Source of the DNA: Candidatus Heimdallarchaeota archaeon
GTDB taxonomy: Archaea > Asgardarchaeota > Heimdallarchaeia > Hodarchaeales > S146-22
DNA: 10,316 bases
Assembly (NCBI GenBank): GCA_015520535.1
Contig: WAPZ01000542.1
Location: 1-10,316 of the forward strand
Reading direction: 5' to 3'
Under the pieces are notes generated by a model that worked only from the letters and a program-made list of their open reading frames with translations, was not told where the DNA came from and searched no databases. How positions within the stretch are numbered: the first letter of the stretch is position 1; every line of letters starts with the position of its first letter. Position numbers and translations under genes: made by a program. This document shows, piece after piece, positions 1 to 6,597 of the stretch.

Positions 1-741
1 ATAGATCATTTTAAAGGGTGCAAACCGTGTGAATAGATTTTCTCTTCCACATCGTATGAAGTATTGGGTTTTCCATGTTTCAATTTGCATGATGACATAG
101 TACGCTAATGTGTTCAAAATGGTTTTCTTTTTGGTTACCGCATCGCCATAGTCGAAAATAACAAGGCGTCCCTTGGGTTTTAATATTCGATGGGCTTCAT
201 TAAGTACGTCGTAGAGAAGAAGGGGTGAAAATTCATGAAAACCTAAGCTAGAGACGATAAGATCAACAGAATTGGTTTGAAAAAAGGTTTTTCGTGCATC
301 GGCTTTTTTGAAAACAATTTTTACCTTTGTCATTTCTTTGGTTTTTTTCTGATGATGATTATTATTAGCCATCCAGATCATGTGTTCGGAGATGTCAATA
401 CCATAAATTTTACATGATTTTTTTTGGAGGATAAAGGCGAGAGCTTTGGTAAACTCACCAGTGCCACAGCCAATGTCGACCGCCAGCGAAATATTTGTAA
501 TACCGCCTGTTTGTTCAAGACTTTCTTTTAAGGCATGTCTTCTAAGGCGACTTTCATTTTGACCTAATAGTAGAAACATAGCTTTGATGAATTGATTATA
601 AAAGGGTGCAATGCCTTTACCAAACGTGTGATCCGTGTTCCACGGCGTATTTACTTGACGTAGCGGAATAAAGTTTTTTTCAACGGCAGATCTTTCGATA
701 ATTGGTTTGTTTTTGGTGATTTCAGTTATTTTCCGCGTCAT
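1..741 (-). CDS. Class I SAM-dependent methyltransferase, C-terminus cut by window edge
   Basis: The minus strand reads open from an ATG at 741 to base 1 without a stop, giving 247 codons with the 3' end outside the window. The Rossmann methyltransferase core is clear: motif I VDIGCGTGEF at about residues 88-97, the acidic end of strand 2 in GIDIS (114-118, D116 expected to contact the SAM ribose), an ADAR motif II region near 148, VDLIVSSLGFHEF at 159-171 and LKPKGRLVIFD at 188-198. This pattern fits the Methyltransf_11/25 (UbiE-like) group; the substrate (lipid, quinone or small molecule) cannot be read from it. The start is supported by GAGGAT at 749-754, seven bases upstream. It overlaps the end of the acyltransferase gene by 20 bases, so the two are probably co-translated. 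Confident as a methyltransferase, not on substrate. Confidence 0.88.
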   Translation of the reverse strand, partial: MTRKITEITKNKPIIERSAVEKNFIPLRQVNTPWNTDHTFGKGIAPFYNQFIKAMFLLLGQNESRLRRHALKESLEQTGGITNISLAVDIGCGTGEFTKALAFILQKKSCKIYGIDISEHMIWMANNNHHQKKTKEMTKVKIVFKKADARKTFFQTNSVDLIVSSLGFHEFSPLLLYDVLNEAHRILKPKGRLVIFDYGDAVTKKKTILNTLAYYVIMQIETWKTQYFIRCGRENLFTRFAPFKMIY

Positions 742-1474
742 TTGAGTTATCCTCTTTTTTATTTTTTTCGAGTTTTTTTGCGGGAAGACCAACCCAAATG
801 GTATTACTTGGGATGGTACTGTTCATTTTGAACGCTGAATAGACGCCCAAAACTACATTATCACCAATTTCGACATTTGGTGGTACAAGACTTAAGTAGC
901 CGATTGTGCAGTTTTTTCCAATGGATACTGGGCCGAAAAAAGCTTTTCTTCCATGATTTCCGTGATTGGCTATTACTGCGCGGTTGCCAATAAAGGTATT
1001 AGAGCCAATTGTGGTTAATGGAGCGTCGATTCTAGTGTCGGTAGCAATATAGACGTTTTTTCCTATTTTTGCTCCATATCGTCGTAATAGCCATGGAAAT
1101 AGAAAAAGTGGGCCAATATAGGGAATCCATTCTAGCGTTTTTAGCCAATATTTTGAGATACCATCGGCAGCCAAACGCAACGCCATTAATATAGTTAACT
1201 TATCTTTATGGGAATACATTCCCGGTTTGATGGGTGGTAAAAAGGGTTTTACGGCAAGTAAAGGGTGAAGAATCGAAAAAGCGAAAAACCCAAAAATCCA
1301 AGTTATTAAGAGAGTTAATGGTAAAAGTAGATAGTAAATGAGGTCATTTGAATTTATGGTGTAAAATAGGATAAATAAAAGTGGAGTTAAGCTAACCCAA
1401 AGTGTAATGATCGTTAAAAGAACATATCCAATAAAACGAACAAGAAAAGTAATAGTTCGCATGGCAAGCACCAT
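722..1474 (-). CDS. Membrane-anchored left-handed beta-helix (hexapeptide repeat) acyltransferase-like protein
   Basis: A 250-residue protein with two parts. Residues about 8-39 and 45-74 are strongly hydrophobic and should form two or more membrane helices. From about 136 hexapeptide repeats of the LbH class appear: IGKNVYI (137-143), IGSNTFIG (156-163), IGKNCTIG (185-192) and IGDNVVLG (203-210), ending in the typical WVGLPAKKL closure (227-235). A histidine pair in NHGNHG (170-175) lies in a loop where such enzymes often place the catalytic His. The family transfers acetyl or acyl groups to sugars, amino acids or lipids; the membrane anchor suggests an envelope or lipid-linked acceptor (inference). 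The tail after 235 is charged and Asn-rich. The start at 1474 has AGGA five bases upstream; an ATG at 1462 is also possible. It lies 78 bases after fibrillarin and overlaps the next methyltransferase gene. Confidence 0.85.
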   Translation of the reverse strand: MVLAMRTITFLVRFIGYVLLTIITLWVSLTPLLFILFYTINSNDLIYYLLLPLTLLITWIFGFFAFSILHPLLAVKPFLPPIKPGMYSHKDKLTILMALRLAADGISKYWLKTLEWIPYIGPLFLFPWLLRRYGAKIGKNVYIATDTRIDAPLTTIGSNTFIGNRAVIANHGNHGRKAFFGPVSIGKNCTIGYLSLVPPNVEIGDNVVLGVYSAFKMNSTIPSNTIWVGLPAKKLEKNKKEDNSNDAENN

Positions 1475-1516
1475 TTCTTCCTAAAAAATCACTAAGAAGG
1501 ATCAAGAATTATTGCC

Positions 1517-1529
1517 TAATTAATATTTC
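1517..1529 (-). promoter_or_regulatory. Candidate TATA box for the acyltransferase/methyltransferase pair
   Basis: On the minus strand the AT-rich element AAATATTAATTAG lies about 45-55 bases upstream of the acyltransferase start at 1474, in the 78-base gap after fibrillarin. A TATA box here would place the transcript start some 20-30 bases before the ATG. This would let the last two minus-strand genes be expressed apart from nop5-flpA. AT-rich background makes chance matches common. Confidence 0.3.
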
Positions 1530-1552
1530 GGAAATGGATGAGAAAATGTTGT

Positions 1553-2248
1553 TTAAGCGTTAGTTCCAATAATTATGCTATGAGCTTTTTGATATGTAGA
1601 GATATCAATGATATGAAGGATCTTTAGATCATATTCATTTTTGAGGATTTCAACTTGTTCATTTATGACCGTTTTCGGTGTTTTCGTTACATCTATGCTT
1701 TGGGTTTTGACTGCCAGAATAAAATATCCGCCATTTTTTAAAAATGTTTGGCAGTTTCGTGCCAAGATATGTGTTTGATCAGGTTGTGCTACATCTTGAT
1801 AAATAAGGTCAACAATGGGGACAATCCCAACATAGTTCTCTGGTTTTCGTGCGTCATCGATAATAGGAACAATATTTTGGCGTTCTTCTGCCAGTTTGAC
1901 CAGATTTCTTCCGGAACGCGGTGAAAACTCGACTGCATAGATATATCCGTCATTTTTTATAATATCGGAGAGGTGTGAAACTGTCGTGCCAGACGCTGCC
2001 CCAAGATATAAAACGTGTTTCCATATTAAGGGTGGAATTTCATTTTCGCTAAGTAAAAGTGCCGCTGCAAGTTTAGAGCGATATGGATCCCATATTCTAT
2101 ATTCCTTATTTTCTGATGTGACCAGTTGTTCACCGTAAACACGGGTACCTGGAGTTAAATTTTCAGTTAGAATGTTCTTTTGGTTGTTAAGGTAGGATAA
2201 ATAAACTCGTTCATGTTTAGTCGGTTTTATTTTCATTGTATACACCAT
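1553..2248 (-). CDS. flpA: Fibrillarin-like rRNA/tRNA 2'-O-methyltransferase
   Basis: Archaeal fibrillarin is the catalytic subunit of the box C/D ribonucleoprotein, methylating ribose 2'-OH at sites chosen by guide sRNA, with Nop5 and L7Ae as partners. The 231 residues match the family's usual length and motif order: YRIWDPYRSKLAAALL (50-65), SAM motif I YLGAASGTTVSHLSDI (81-96), YAVEFSPRSGRNLV (104-117), IIDDARKPENY (129-139), LIYQDVAQPDQ (148-158) and AVKTQSID (179-186). The expected active-site Asp (D152) and Lys (K181) are present. Near the C-terminus the usual KDH reads KAH (221-223), a small departure. The first ATG (2248) shares one base with the nop5 stop in TAATG. A second ATG at 2236 (MKIKPTKHERVY) has GGTG six bases upstream and may be the true start. 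Confidence 0.97.
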   Translation of the reverse strand: MVYTMKIKPTKHERVYLSYLNNQKNILTENLTPGTRVYGEQLVTSENKEYRIWDPYRSKLAAALLLSENEIPPLIWKHVLYLGAASGTTVSHLSDIIKNDGYIYAVEFSPRSGRNLVKLAEERQNIVPIIDDARKPENYVGIVPIVDLIYQDVAQPDQTHILARNCQTFLKNGGYFILAVKTQSIDVTKTPKTVINEQVEILKNEYDLKILHIIDISTYQKAHSIIIGTNA

Positions 2249-3567
2249 TATTTCTCAAATTTGCCTTTTTGCCTTTTTGTTTTCTTCTTTGTTGTCATTT
2301 CTTTCTTTTTCTTTTTGTCCCTCTTCTTACTCTTTTTCTGTGATTTTTTACTATGTTTACGTGTTGTTTTTTTCTTCATTTGCCGAGGTGATGGTTTCGG
2401 ATATTTTTGTTTGATTTCCTCGATTTTTTCGTGTATTTCTTTAGTTAATTCTTCGCCTAGAAAGTTATTTCCGAAGTAATCTAGTCTTGCGGCAATAGAG
2501 GTTTTAGTAGCAATCAAACGTGCGATTTTACCGCGTAAATGAACGGGAGCATTATGAATTCTAGGGTCTTGGAAAAGGATACCATGCTTTGGTGGAACCG
2601 AACCGGTTTTAAGGTGGCGAAAGAGAGCTTTTTCTGCGCCCAATACTTGAATTGTGCTTGCAGGCATTTTAGCGAGTCTATCCAAGCCACCAGCTAATGA
2701 TAAGAGGCGTGCACCGATTCTTGGACCAACAACTTCATTAAGATTTGGACATACTTGCTTCATAGAGTTTTCTATGTAGTTTGAAAGTTTGTTTACCATA
2801 GAAACAGTCGTGTTTCCGAGTTCTGCTAAGTTTTTAATAGGTTCTACATCTTCTTCAGCTAAGTCAGCGCCGATAGAAGAATTTTTGGCTTTTAATATTT
2901 GATTTCTTCTTTTTTCTGACAGATTTTGAAGAACTTCATGCTCTTCTGTGATGTTGTTTCTATGTCCAATTGAAGAAATTAAACGTAAATATTGTGCATT
3001 ATCACGTACTAGTCCTTCTAATTCTGGAAAATGAATTCCATACCATTCTCGTACGCGTTCAGCAATTAAGTTGACTGTGCTATTTAAATCATCCAACGCC
3101 TTTATAGCTTGAATAATAAATTTATCTTTTGCTTGTGAAAGGGTCTTAATTTGTTCTTTACAAATTTCAATGCTCTGTTTTTGGAGTGCACTAAAATATT
3201 GCTCTTCTGTTAACACGCGTTGTTCAAATAAGTTTTGAAACGTCATTTGTCGAATATCTCGTGTAAGAGAGCTAGAAATTAATTTAACGGGTAAATTTGC
3301 TACATTATATAAGTAATCTGCCCAAAACTTTTGATCGGTAACATATTCATGCGTTAAATCGTTATTCGCTTCTAGTGGGAAAATAGTGGAAAGATTGGGG
3401 ATTTGAATGTTTTTTTTTCCTTCCTTTATCTCAGAAAAAATACTATGTGGACTGTTTGATGTTTCGTCATTTATTTCAAAGGCATGGAAGTTAGCTTGTA
3501 TGACTTCATTTTTTTCGGAAAGATGACTTATTATAATTCCTAATGGCGTTATAATGGTATAGTACAT
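2248..3567 (-). CDS. nop5: Nop5/aNop56 box C/D RNP scaffold with lysine-rich tail
   Basis: This is the archaeal Nop56/Nop58 homologue, which binds fibrillarin with its N-terminal domain, dimerises by a coiled coil and grips the L7Ae-bound kink-turn of C/D guide RNA with its Nop domain. Visible parts are the N-terminal fibrillarin-binding domain (about 1-120), the coiled-coil region (about 125-275) holding the conserved REWYGIHFPEL (173-183), and the Nop domain (about 276-366) with VVGPRIGARLLSLAGGL (279-295), LGAEKALFRHL (309-319), HGILFQDPRI (328-337) and RGKIARLIA (345-353). After about residue 390 comes a 50-residue tail made mostly of Lys, Arg, Thr and Ser, recalling the lysine-rich tails of eukaryotic Nop56/Nop58. 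GAGGG (3575-3579) lies seven bases before the ATG. The stop overlaps the fibrillarin start, so equimolar coupled synthesis is likely. Confidence 0.97.
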   Translation of the reverse strand: MYYTIITPLGIIISHLSEKNEVIQANFHAFEINDETSNSPHSIFSEIKEGKKNIQIPNLSTIFPLEANNDLTHEYVTDQKFWADYLYNVANLPVKLISSSLTRDIRQMTFQNLFEQRVLTEEQYFSALQKQSIEICKEQIKTLSQAKDKFIIQAIKALDDLNSTVNLIAERVREWYGIHFPELEGLVRDNAQYLRLISSIGHRNNITEEHEVLQNLSEKRRNQILKAKNSSIGADLAEEDVEPIKNLAELGNTTVSMVNKLSNYIENSMKQVCPNLNEVVGPRIGARLLSLAGGLDRLAKMPASTIQVLGAEKALFRHLKTGSVPPKHGILFQDPRIHNAPVHLRGKIARLIATKTSIAARLDYFGNNFLGEELTKEIHEKIEEIKQKYPKPSPRQMKKKTTRKHSKKSQKKSKKRDKKKKKEMTTKKKTKRQKGKFEK

Positions 3568-3581
3568 TTGTGAACCCTCAA

Positions 3582-3597
3582 TAATATTTATATTTAC
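3582..3597 (-). promoter_or_regulatory. Candidate TATA box for nop5-flpA
   Basis: The minus strand carries GTAAATATAAATATTA in the 56-base gap between the small upstream gene and nop5. Its centre is about 25 bases from the nop5 ATG, which would give an almost leaderless transcript, yet a good GAGGG ribosome site sits between the two. The two signals partly conflict, so nop5 may instead be read through from the gene upstream. Confidence 0.28.
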
Positions 3598-3623
3598 GGC
3601 ATGTTTTTCTCAAGGCCGTGTGT

Positions 3624-4034
3624 TTACTTCCATTTTTCTAATTCTGGATCTTTGACACTTTCTTGGACTATTTCGCACAAAGATGGTTGTTTTATAAAAG
3701 GACATGGCTCTTTTATAATGTTGCATTCATTATATTCATTTAAATGAAGGCACAAAGATTGAAAACGTAGGCGTAAGTGAAATTTTTCTGCCAATGGACG
3801 ACCATGGATGATTTGTTGGATTAGTTGTTCCTTGATTTCTTCGTAATTCTCTAAGATTATGTTATGAAGCACACAACCCGTCTTAATTGTAATGCCGTTG
3901 GTTGGAAGGATATGACTACTGTCTAAAATATCTAAAATTTGTTTTTCAAGTTCTTTAATCAGTTCATCACTCAGTTCTTCGTCGGGATTAAATCCTAAAC
4001 GTTTAATCATTTCACGTAAATTTTTTCGAAACAC
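3624..4034 (-). CDS. Small cysteine-containing protein of unknown function, upstream of nop5
   Basis: I do not recognise this 136-residue protein. It begins with GTG at 4034, preceded by GGTGA seven bases upstream; an ATG at codon 9 (MIKRLGFNPDEEL) is a possible alternative. The N-terminal third is charged and helical (about 1-40). The rest holds five cysteines at 54, 95, 104, 111 and 120, with histidines at 57, 86 and 97, the last four cysteines spaced by 6-8 residues in CLHLNEYNECNIIKEPCPF and SLC. That spacing could bind zinc or an iron-sulfur cluster, but no standard CxxC knuckle is present, so this is only a possibility. It is soluble, with no signal peptide or membrane segment. It is the first gene of the minus-strand run ending in nop5 and flpA, 56 bases before nop5, which hints at a role in RNA modification or ribosome assembly. 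Confidence 0.75.
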   Translation of the reverse strand: MFRKNLREMIKRLGFNPDEELSDELIKELEKQILDILDSSHILPTNGITIKTGCVLHNIILENYEEIKEQLIQQIIHGRPLAEKFHLRLRFQSLCLHLNEYNECNIIKEPCPFIKQPSLCEIVQESVKDPELEKWK

Positions 4035-4060
4035 CTAAATTCACCGCAAAGAATCACAAA

Positions 4061-4073
4061 TTCCTTTTATCCC
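4061..4073 (-). promoter_or_regulatory. Candidate TATA box for the small gene and nop5 operon
   Basis: The minus strand reads GGGATAAAAGGAA about 30 bases upstream of the GTG start at 4034. This is a TATA-like element at the distance expected for an archaeal transcript with a very short leader. It lies in the 113-base region shared with the divergent methyltransferase gene. Confidence 0.4.
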
Positions 4074-4106
4074 ACAATTTGCTCATTGGTACTTTAAATA
4101 TTGCGC

Positions 4107-4127
4107 TTTAAAAATCTTTTATAAAAG
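4107..4127 (+). promoter_or_regulatory. Candidate TATA region of the plus-strand operon, with palindrome
   Basis: Upstream of the methyltransferase ATG at 4148 lie TTTAAAAAT (4107-4115) and CTTTTATAAAAG (4116-4127), the latter a perfect 12-base palindrome. The second element is centred about 26 bases before the ATG, the first about 37. Either could act as the TATA box. The second would give a nearly leaderless transcript, the first one of about ten bases. GGATG at 4136-4140 could serve weakly as a ribosome site. Confidence 0.4.
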
Positions 4128-4147
4128 CCTTTTTTGGATGTGTAGCT

Positions 4148-4828
4148 ATGGTAATTCAAAGAAAGACAGTGCAGTTTCGCGGTATCCAGATTCCTTATCT
4201 TTATGAGGACGTTTATTACCCACAAGAAGATACTTTGTTCTTGTTAGATGTCATTGAAAGGCATTTTGCCTCATTCTATCAAAACACAGAAACACTTTCA
4301 ATTTTGGAAATGGGCTGTGGAACTGGTCTTATTTCGGCTTTTTTAGCAAAGAAATACCATATGGCAAAATTTATGTTAGTGGACATATCATTACATGCGT
4401 TAAAAGTGGCAGAAACTGTGTGGGAACTGAATTCGTTGAATAGACATTCCGTTTCATTTATTAAGTCGGATTTATTTTCTGCTCTTAAGCCATACAAAAA
4501 GAATTTTGACGTAATTATCTTCAATCCACCATATGTACCCGAAGAAAAACAAATGGTATCTCAAGATATTCTTACTATATCATGGAGTGGCGGTAGTAAG
4601 GGATTATCGGTGATATCTGCCTTTTTGACAGAAGCAAGTTTTTATTTAAAGAAAAATGGCGAAATCTTGCTTTTGACTGCACAATTCTCAGAAAAAGATA
4701 CCTTTCCACAACTAGCGTCTCAACTGGGATATGAATTTCACCTAATAGCAGAAGAGAAAATTGTGAACGAGCGACTAAAAGTATGGCGTTTAAGAAGGAA
4801 GTTTTTAATAAATCGGAAAAGACGGTAG
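4148..4828 (+). CDS. HemK2/Mtq2-type protein glutamine N5-methyltransferase
   Basis: This 226-residue class I methyltransferase carries the diagnostic NPPY motif (126-129, in VIIFNPPYVPE), which in the HemK/PrmC family binds a glutamine side chain. The archaeal/eukaryotic HemK2 (Mtq2) branch is indicated by the short length without a separate N-terminal helical domain, the YYPQEDTLFLLDVIE segment (23-37, like the family's YEPSEDS..L) and WSGGSKGLSVISAFL (146-160). SAM motif I is LEMGCGTGLISAFLA (53-67) and D79 in LVDIS is the expected ribose contact. The family methylates the GGQ glutamine of the class I release factor aRF1/eRF1, usually with a Trm112 partner; no Trm112 gene is seen here. The last residues are basic (RKFLINRKRR). 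It heads a plus-strand run and is 32 bases from the GTPase gene. Confidence 0.9.
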   Translation: MVIQRKTVQFRGIQIPYLYEDVYYPQEDTLFLLDVIERHFASFYQNTETLSILEMGCGTGLISAFLAKKYHMAKFMLVDISLHALKVAETVWELNSLNRHSVSFIKSDLFSALKPYKKNFDVIIFNPPYVPEEKQMVSQDILTISWSGGSKGLSVISAFLTEASFYLKKNGEILLLTAQFSEKDTFPQLASQLGYEFHLIAEEKIVNERLKVWRLRRKFLINRKRR

Positions 4829-4860
4829 TACTTGGAGATATTAGAATTAAAGTGAGATAA

Positions 4861-6042
4861 ATGCCGGCGAATCTTCCACCAGAGGCTTTAGCTGCATGGG
4901 AGCGATATTTAGAAGCTAAAACAACCCAAGAGAAAATTCGTTGTTTACAAGAATACATCAGTCTTATTCCACACCATAAAGGTGTCGAAAAGGAGTTAAG
5001 ATCTGCAAAAATCCGTCTAGCTAAGCTTAAAGAAGAATTAGCTAAGGAGCGTGCACGTGCAAAAGGGACGGGAGAGCGATGGTTAGTTCCGAAGGAACAT
5101 GATGCACAAGTTACAATTATTGGTATGCCAAATAGTGGGAAGAGTAACTTGTTAAATGCACTTGTAGATGCGGAGGCTTCAAAGGTTGCAGATTATCCTT
5201 TTACCACGACGAAACCTGAAGTTGGGGTTATGGATTTAGATGGGGCATTGATACAAATAGTTGATTTGCCGGCAATCATTGAAGGTTCTTCTGAAGGGCT
5301 TAATAATGGGACCCGTGTTCTTACAGCCATTCGGAATTCAGATGGGAGTGTACTCGTGGTTGACTTAGCTGATGATCCCATTACTCAGCTCAAAATTGTA
5401 TTTAATGAATTAAAAAAGGCAAATATTCGATTAAATATGAGAACACCTCCAGTAAAGATACAAAAGACGGGAGCCGGTGGCATTCAGATTTTAGATGCCC
5501 ACTATTTTACAGAAGAGAAAAATTTAATTAAGGAGATCTTAAATGATCGCGGAATAATAAATGCCGTGGTTACTTTTTATGGACCGGTTAACTTGGAAGA
5601 ATTTCTTGATGCTGTAAATGAGCAGAGTGTATCGCGGAAACCATGTGTATTAGTTGCCAACAAAGGTGATGTTCAAGGAAGTCTGGCTAAGTTTAACCAG
5701 TTAAACGAATTTGTCAAGGCAAATAATTATCCTTTTCAGAAGGTGATTGGAGTATCAGCTACGTCTCGTAAGGGCATTGAAACCTTGAAAATGGAAATTT
5801 TTCGTTCATTAGATATTATACGCGTGTATACACGAGATTCAAGAAATGAAGTTGCACAACGGCCGTTAGTTCTGAAAAAAGGTGCTCATACTGTTAAAGA
5901 TGCTGTGGAAATGGTATCTAAAAAATTTCTTAAAACATTTCGTTTTGCGCGTGTGTGGGGAACGAGCGTTAAATTTGACGGTGAACGTGTAGGATTGGAC
6001 CATGAACTGGCAGATAGAGATCAGATAAGGATTTATGCGTGA
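4861..6042 (+). CDS. DRG/OBG-type GTPase with C-terminal TGS domain
   Basis: A 393-residue TRAFAC GTPase of the OBG-HflX class. Order of parts: helical N-terminal region (1-70), with the opening MPANLPPEAL and the PHHKG segment (37-41) that I associate with a DRG-like subgroup; G1 P-loop GMPNSGKS (88-95); YPFTTTKPEVG switch I region (112-122); G3 DLPA (135-138); a DRG-type insert with IRLNMRTPPVKI (189-200) and GGIQI; G4 NKGD (267-270); G5 SA (299-300); and a TGS domain from about 322 to the end (KKGAHTVKDAVE, WGTSVKFDGERVGLDHEL). Such proteins bind ribosomes or RNA and are thought to act in translation or ribosome assembly. The glycine of the usual G3 DxxG is alanine here, and the glycine-rich linker of classical DRG1/DRG2 is absent. 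GTGAG at 4852-4856 precedes the ATG. The neighbouring release-factor methyltransferase supports a translation role. Confidence 0.93.
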   Translation: MPANLPPEALAAWERYLEAKTTQEKIRCLQEYISLIPHHKGVEKELRSAKIRLAKLKEELAKERARAKGTGERWLVPKEHDAQVTIIGMPNSGKSNLLNALVDAEASKVADYPFTTTKPEVGVMDLDGALIQIVDLPAIIEGSSEGLNNGTRVLTAIRNSDGSVLVVDLADDPITQLKIVFNELKKANIRLNMRTPPVKIQKTGAGGIQILDAHYFTEEKNLIKEILNDRGIINAVVTFYGPVNLEEFLDAVNEQSVSRKPCVLVANKGDVQGSLAKFNQLNEFVKANNYPFQKVIGVSATSRKGIETLKMEIFRSLDIIRVYTRDSRNEVAQRPLVLKKGAHTVKDAVEMVSKKFLKTFRFARVWGTSVKFDGERVGLDHELADRDQIRIYA

Positions 6043-6055
6043 ATCTATCATAGAT
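6043..6055. repeat. 13-base dyad just after the GTPase stop
   Basis: ATCTAT-C-ATAGAT is a perfect 6-base inverted repeat around one central base, beginning immediately after the GTPase stop codon and ending nine bases before the next start. It is too short and AT-rich to make a strong hairpin. It may be a protein-binding site or chance. Confidence 0.45.
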
Positions 6056-6063
6056 AAAAAGAA

Positions 6064-6573
6064 ATGAAGAGAAAAGTGTTGCACAAAATGTATTCGTTAG
6101 GTAATTTATTGAAAGAGATTTATGCCGACGTCACAAAGCATTTCATGAAATCTGAGGATGTGTTGTGTGTTTTTTTGTCATCTACAGATGGAGTGCTAAT
6201 GGCGGAACATCGGTTCGTTGAACTATTTGGTGAACTGCATTCTAGAGTGGTTAGTTCGATTATAGCAGCCATATTTACACGCATCTTTGTTCTCAAGAAG
6301 GAGTTAGACCAAAGTTCATTAGCATTACCATTTTTTTCGACAACACTAGGAAAATACAAATTGTTTTCGACCCTAGTAAAGGAAAATTATCTTTTTTCTT
6401 TTGTGTTGATCGCTGAAACCGACGAAACGCCACTTCTTAAATTTTCATCGACTGTGCTTCCCAATCTATTGACAGACTCTTATTTTGTAAAAACGGTCTT
6501 CAAGTTAAATGAGGAACCGCCATCCCCACCATCAAGAAAAGAGTTAGAAAAGATCTTTGAAATAGAAGAATAA
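6064..6573 (+). CDS. Small protein resembling the roadblock/LC7 fold
   Basis: A 169-residue protein that I assign to a family only by its layout. After an N-terminal helix (about 9-28) comes a strand followed by a turn, DVLCVFLSSTDGVLMAEHRF (32-51), which matches the roadblock pattern of strand, S-x-D-G turn, strand. A long helix follows (VVSSIIAAIFTRIFVLKKEL, about 62-81), then strands in LALPFFSTTLGKYKLFSTLV and LFSFVLIAETDE (to about 122). The C-terminal 45 residues include an LLTDSYFVKTVF helix and a proline-rich acidic tail. Roadblock/LC7 proteins dimerise and regulate or scaffold small GTPases (MglB, Rag-bound LAMTOR subunits). The first ATG at 6064 has no clear ribosome site; an ATG at 6088 (MYSLGNLL) would drop eight basic residues. 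The gene is 21 bases after the GTPase and 24 before the next gene. Confidence 0.72.
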   Translation: MKRKVLHKMYSLGNLLKEIYADVTKHFMKSEDVLCVFLSSTDGVLMAEHRFVELFGELHSRVVSSIIAAIFTRIFVLKKELDQSSLALPFFSTTLGKYKLFSTLVKENYLFSFVLIAETDETPLLKFSSTVLPNLLTDSYFVKTVFKLNEEPPSPPSRKELEKIFEIEE

Positions 6574-6597
6574 GTTTTGTATTGGTGATATACCACA

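Noticed and set aside
2213..2479. Plus-strand open frame rich in Phe, opposite the Nop5 tail
   Set aside because: It is the antisense reading of the lysine-rich tail codons (AAA/AAG give TTT/CTT). The Nop5 and fibrillarin frames on the minus strand are certain, so this is a shadow that only mimics a membrane protein.
3568..3623. Box C/D guide RNA in the gaps near nop5-flpA
   Set aside because: I looked for RTGATGA and CTGA boxes at suitable spacing in the intergenic gaps on both strands and found no convincing pair.
4575..4958. Minus-strand 127-residue open frame across the methyltransferase/GTPase junction
   Set aside because: It overlaps two well-supported plus-strand genes and shows no domain or plausible ribosome site.
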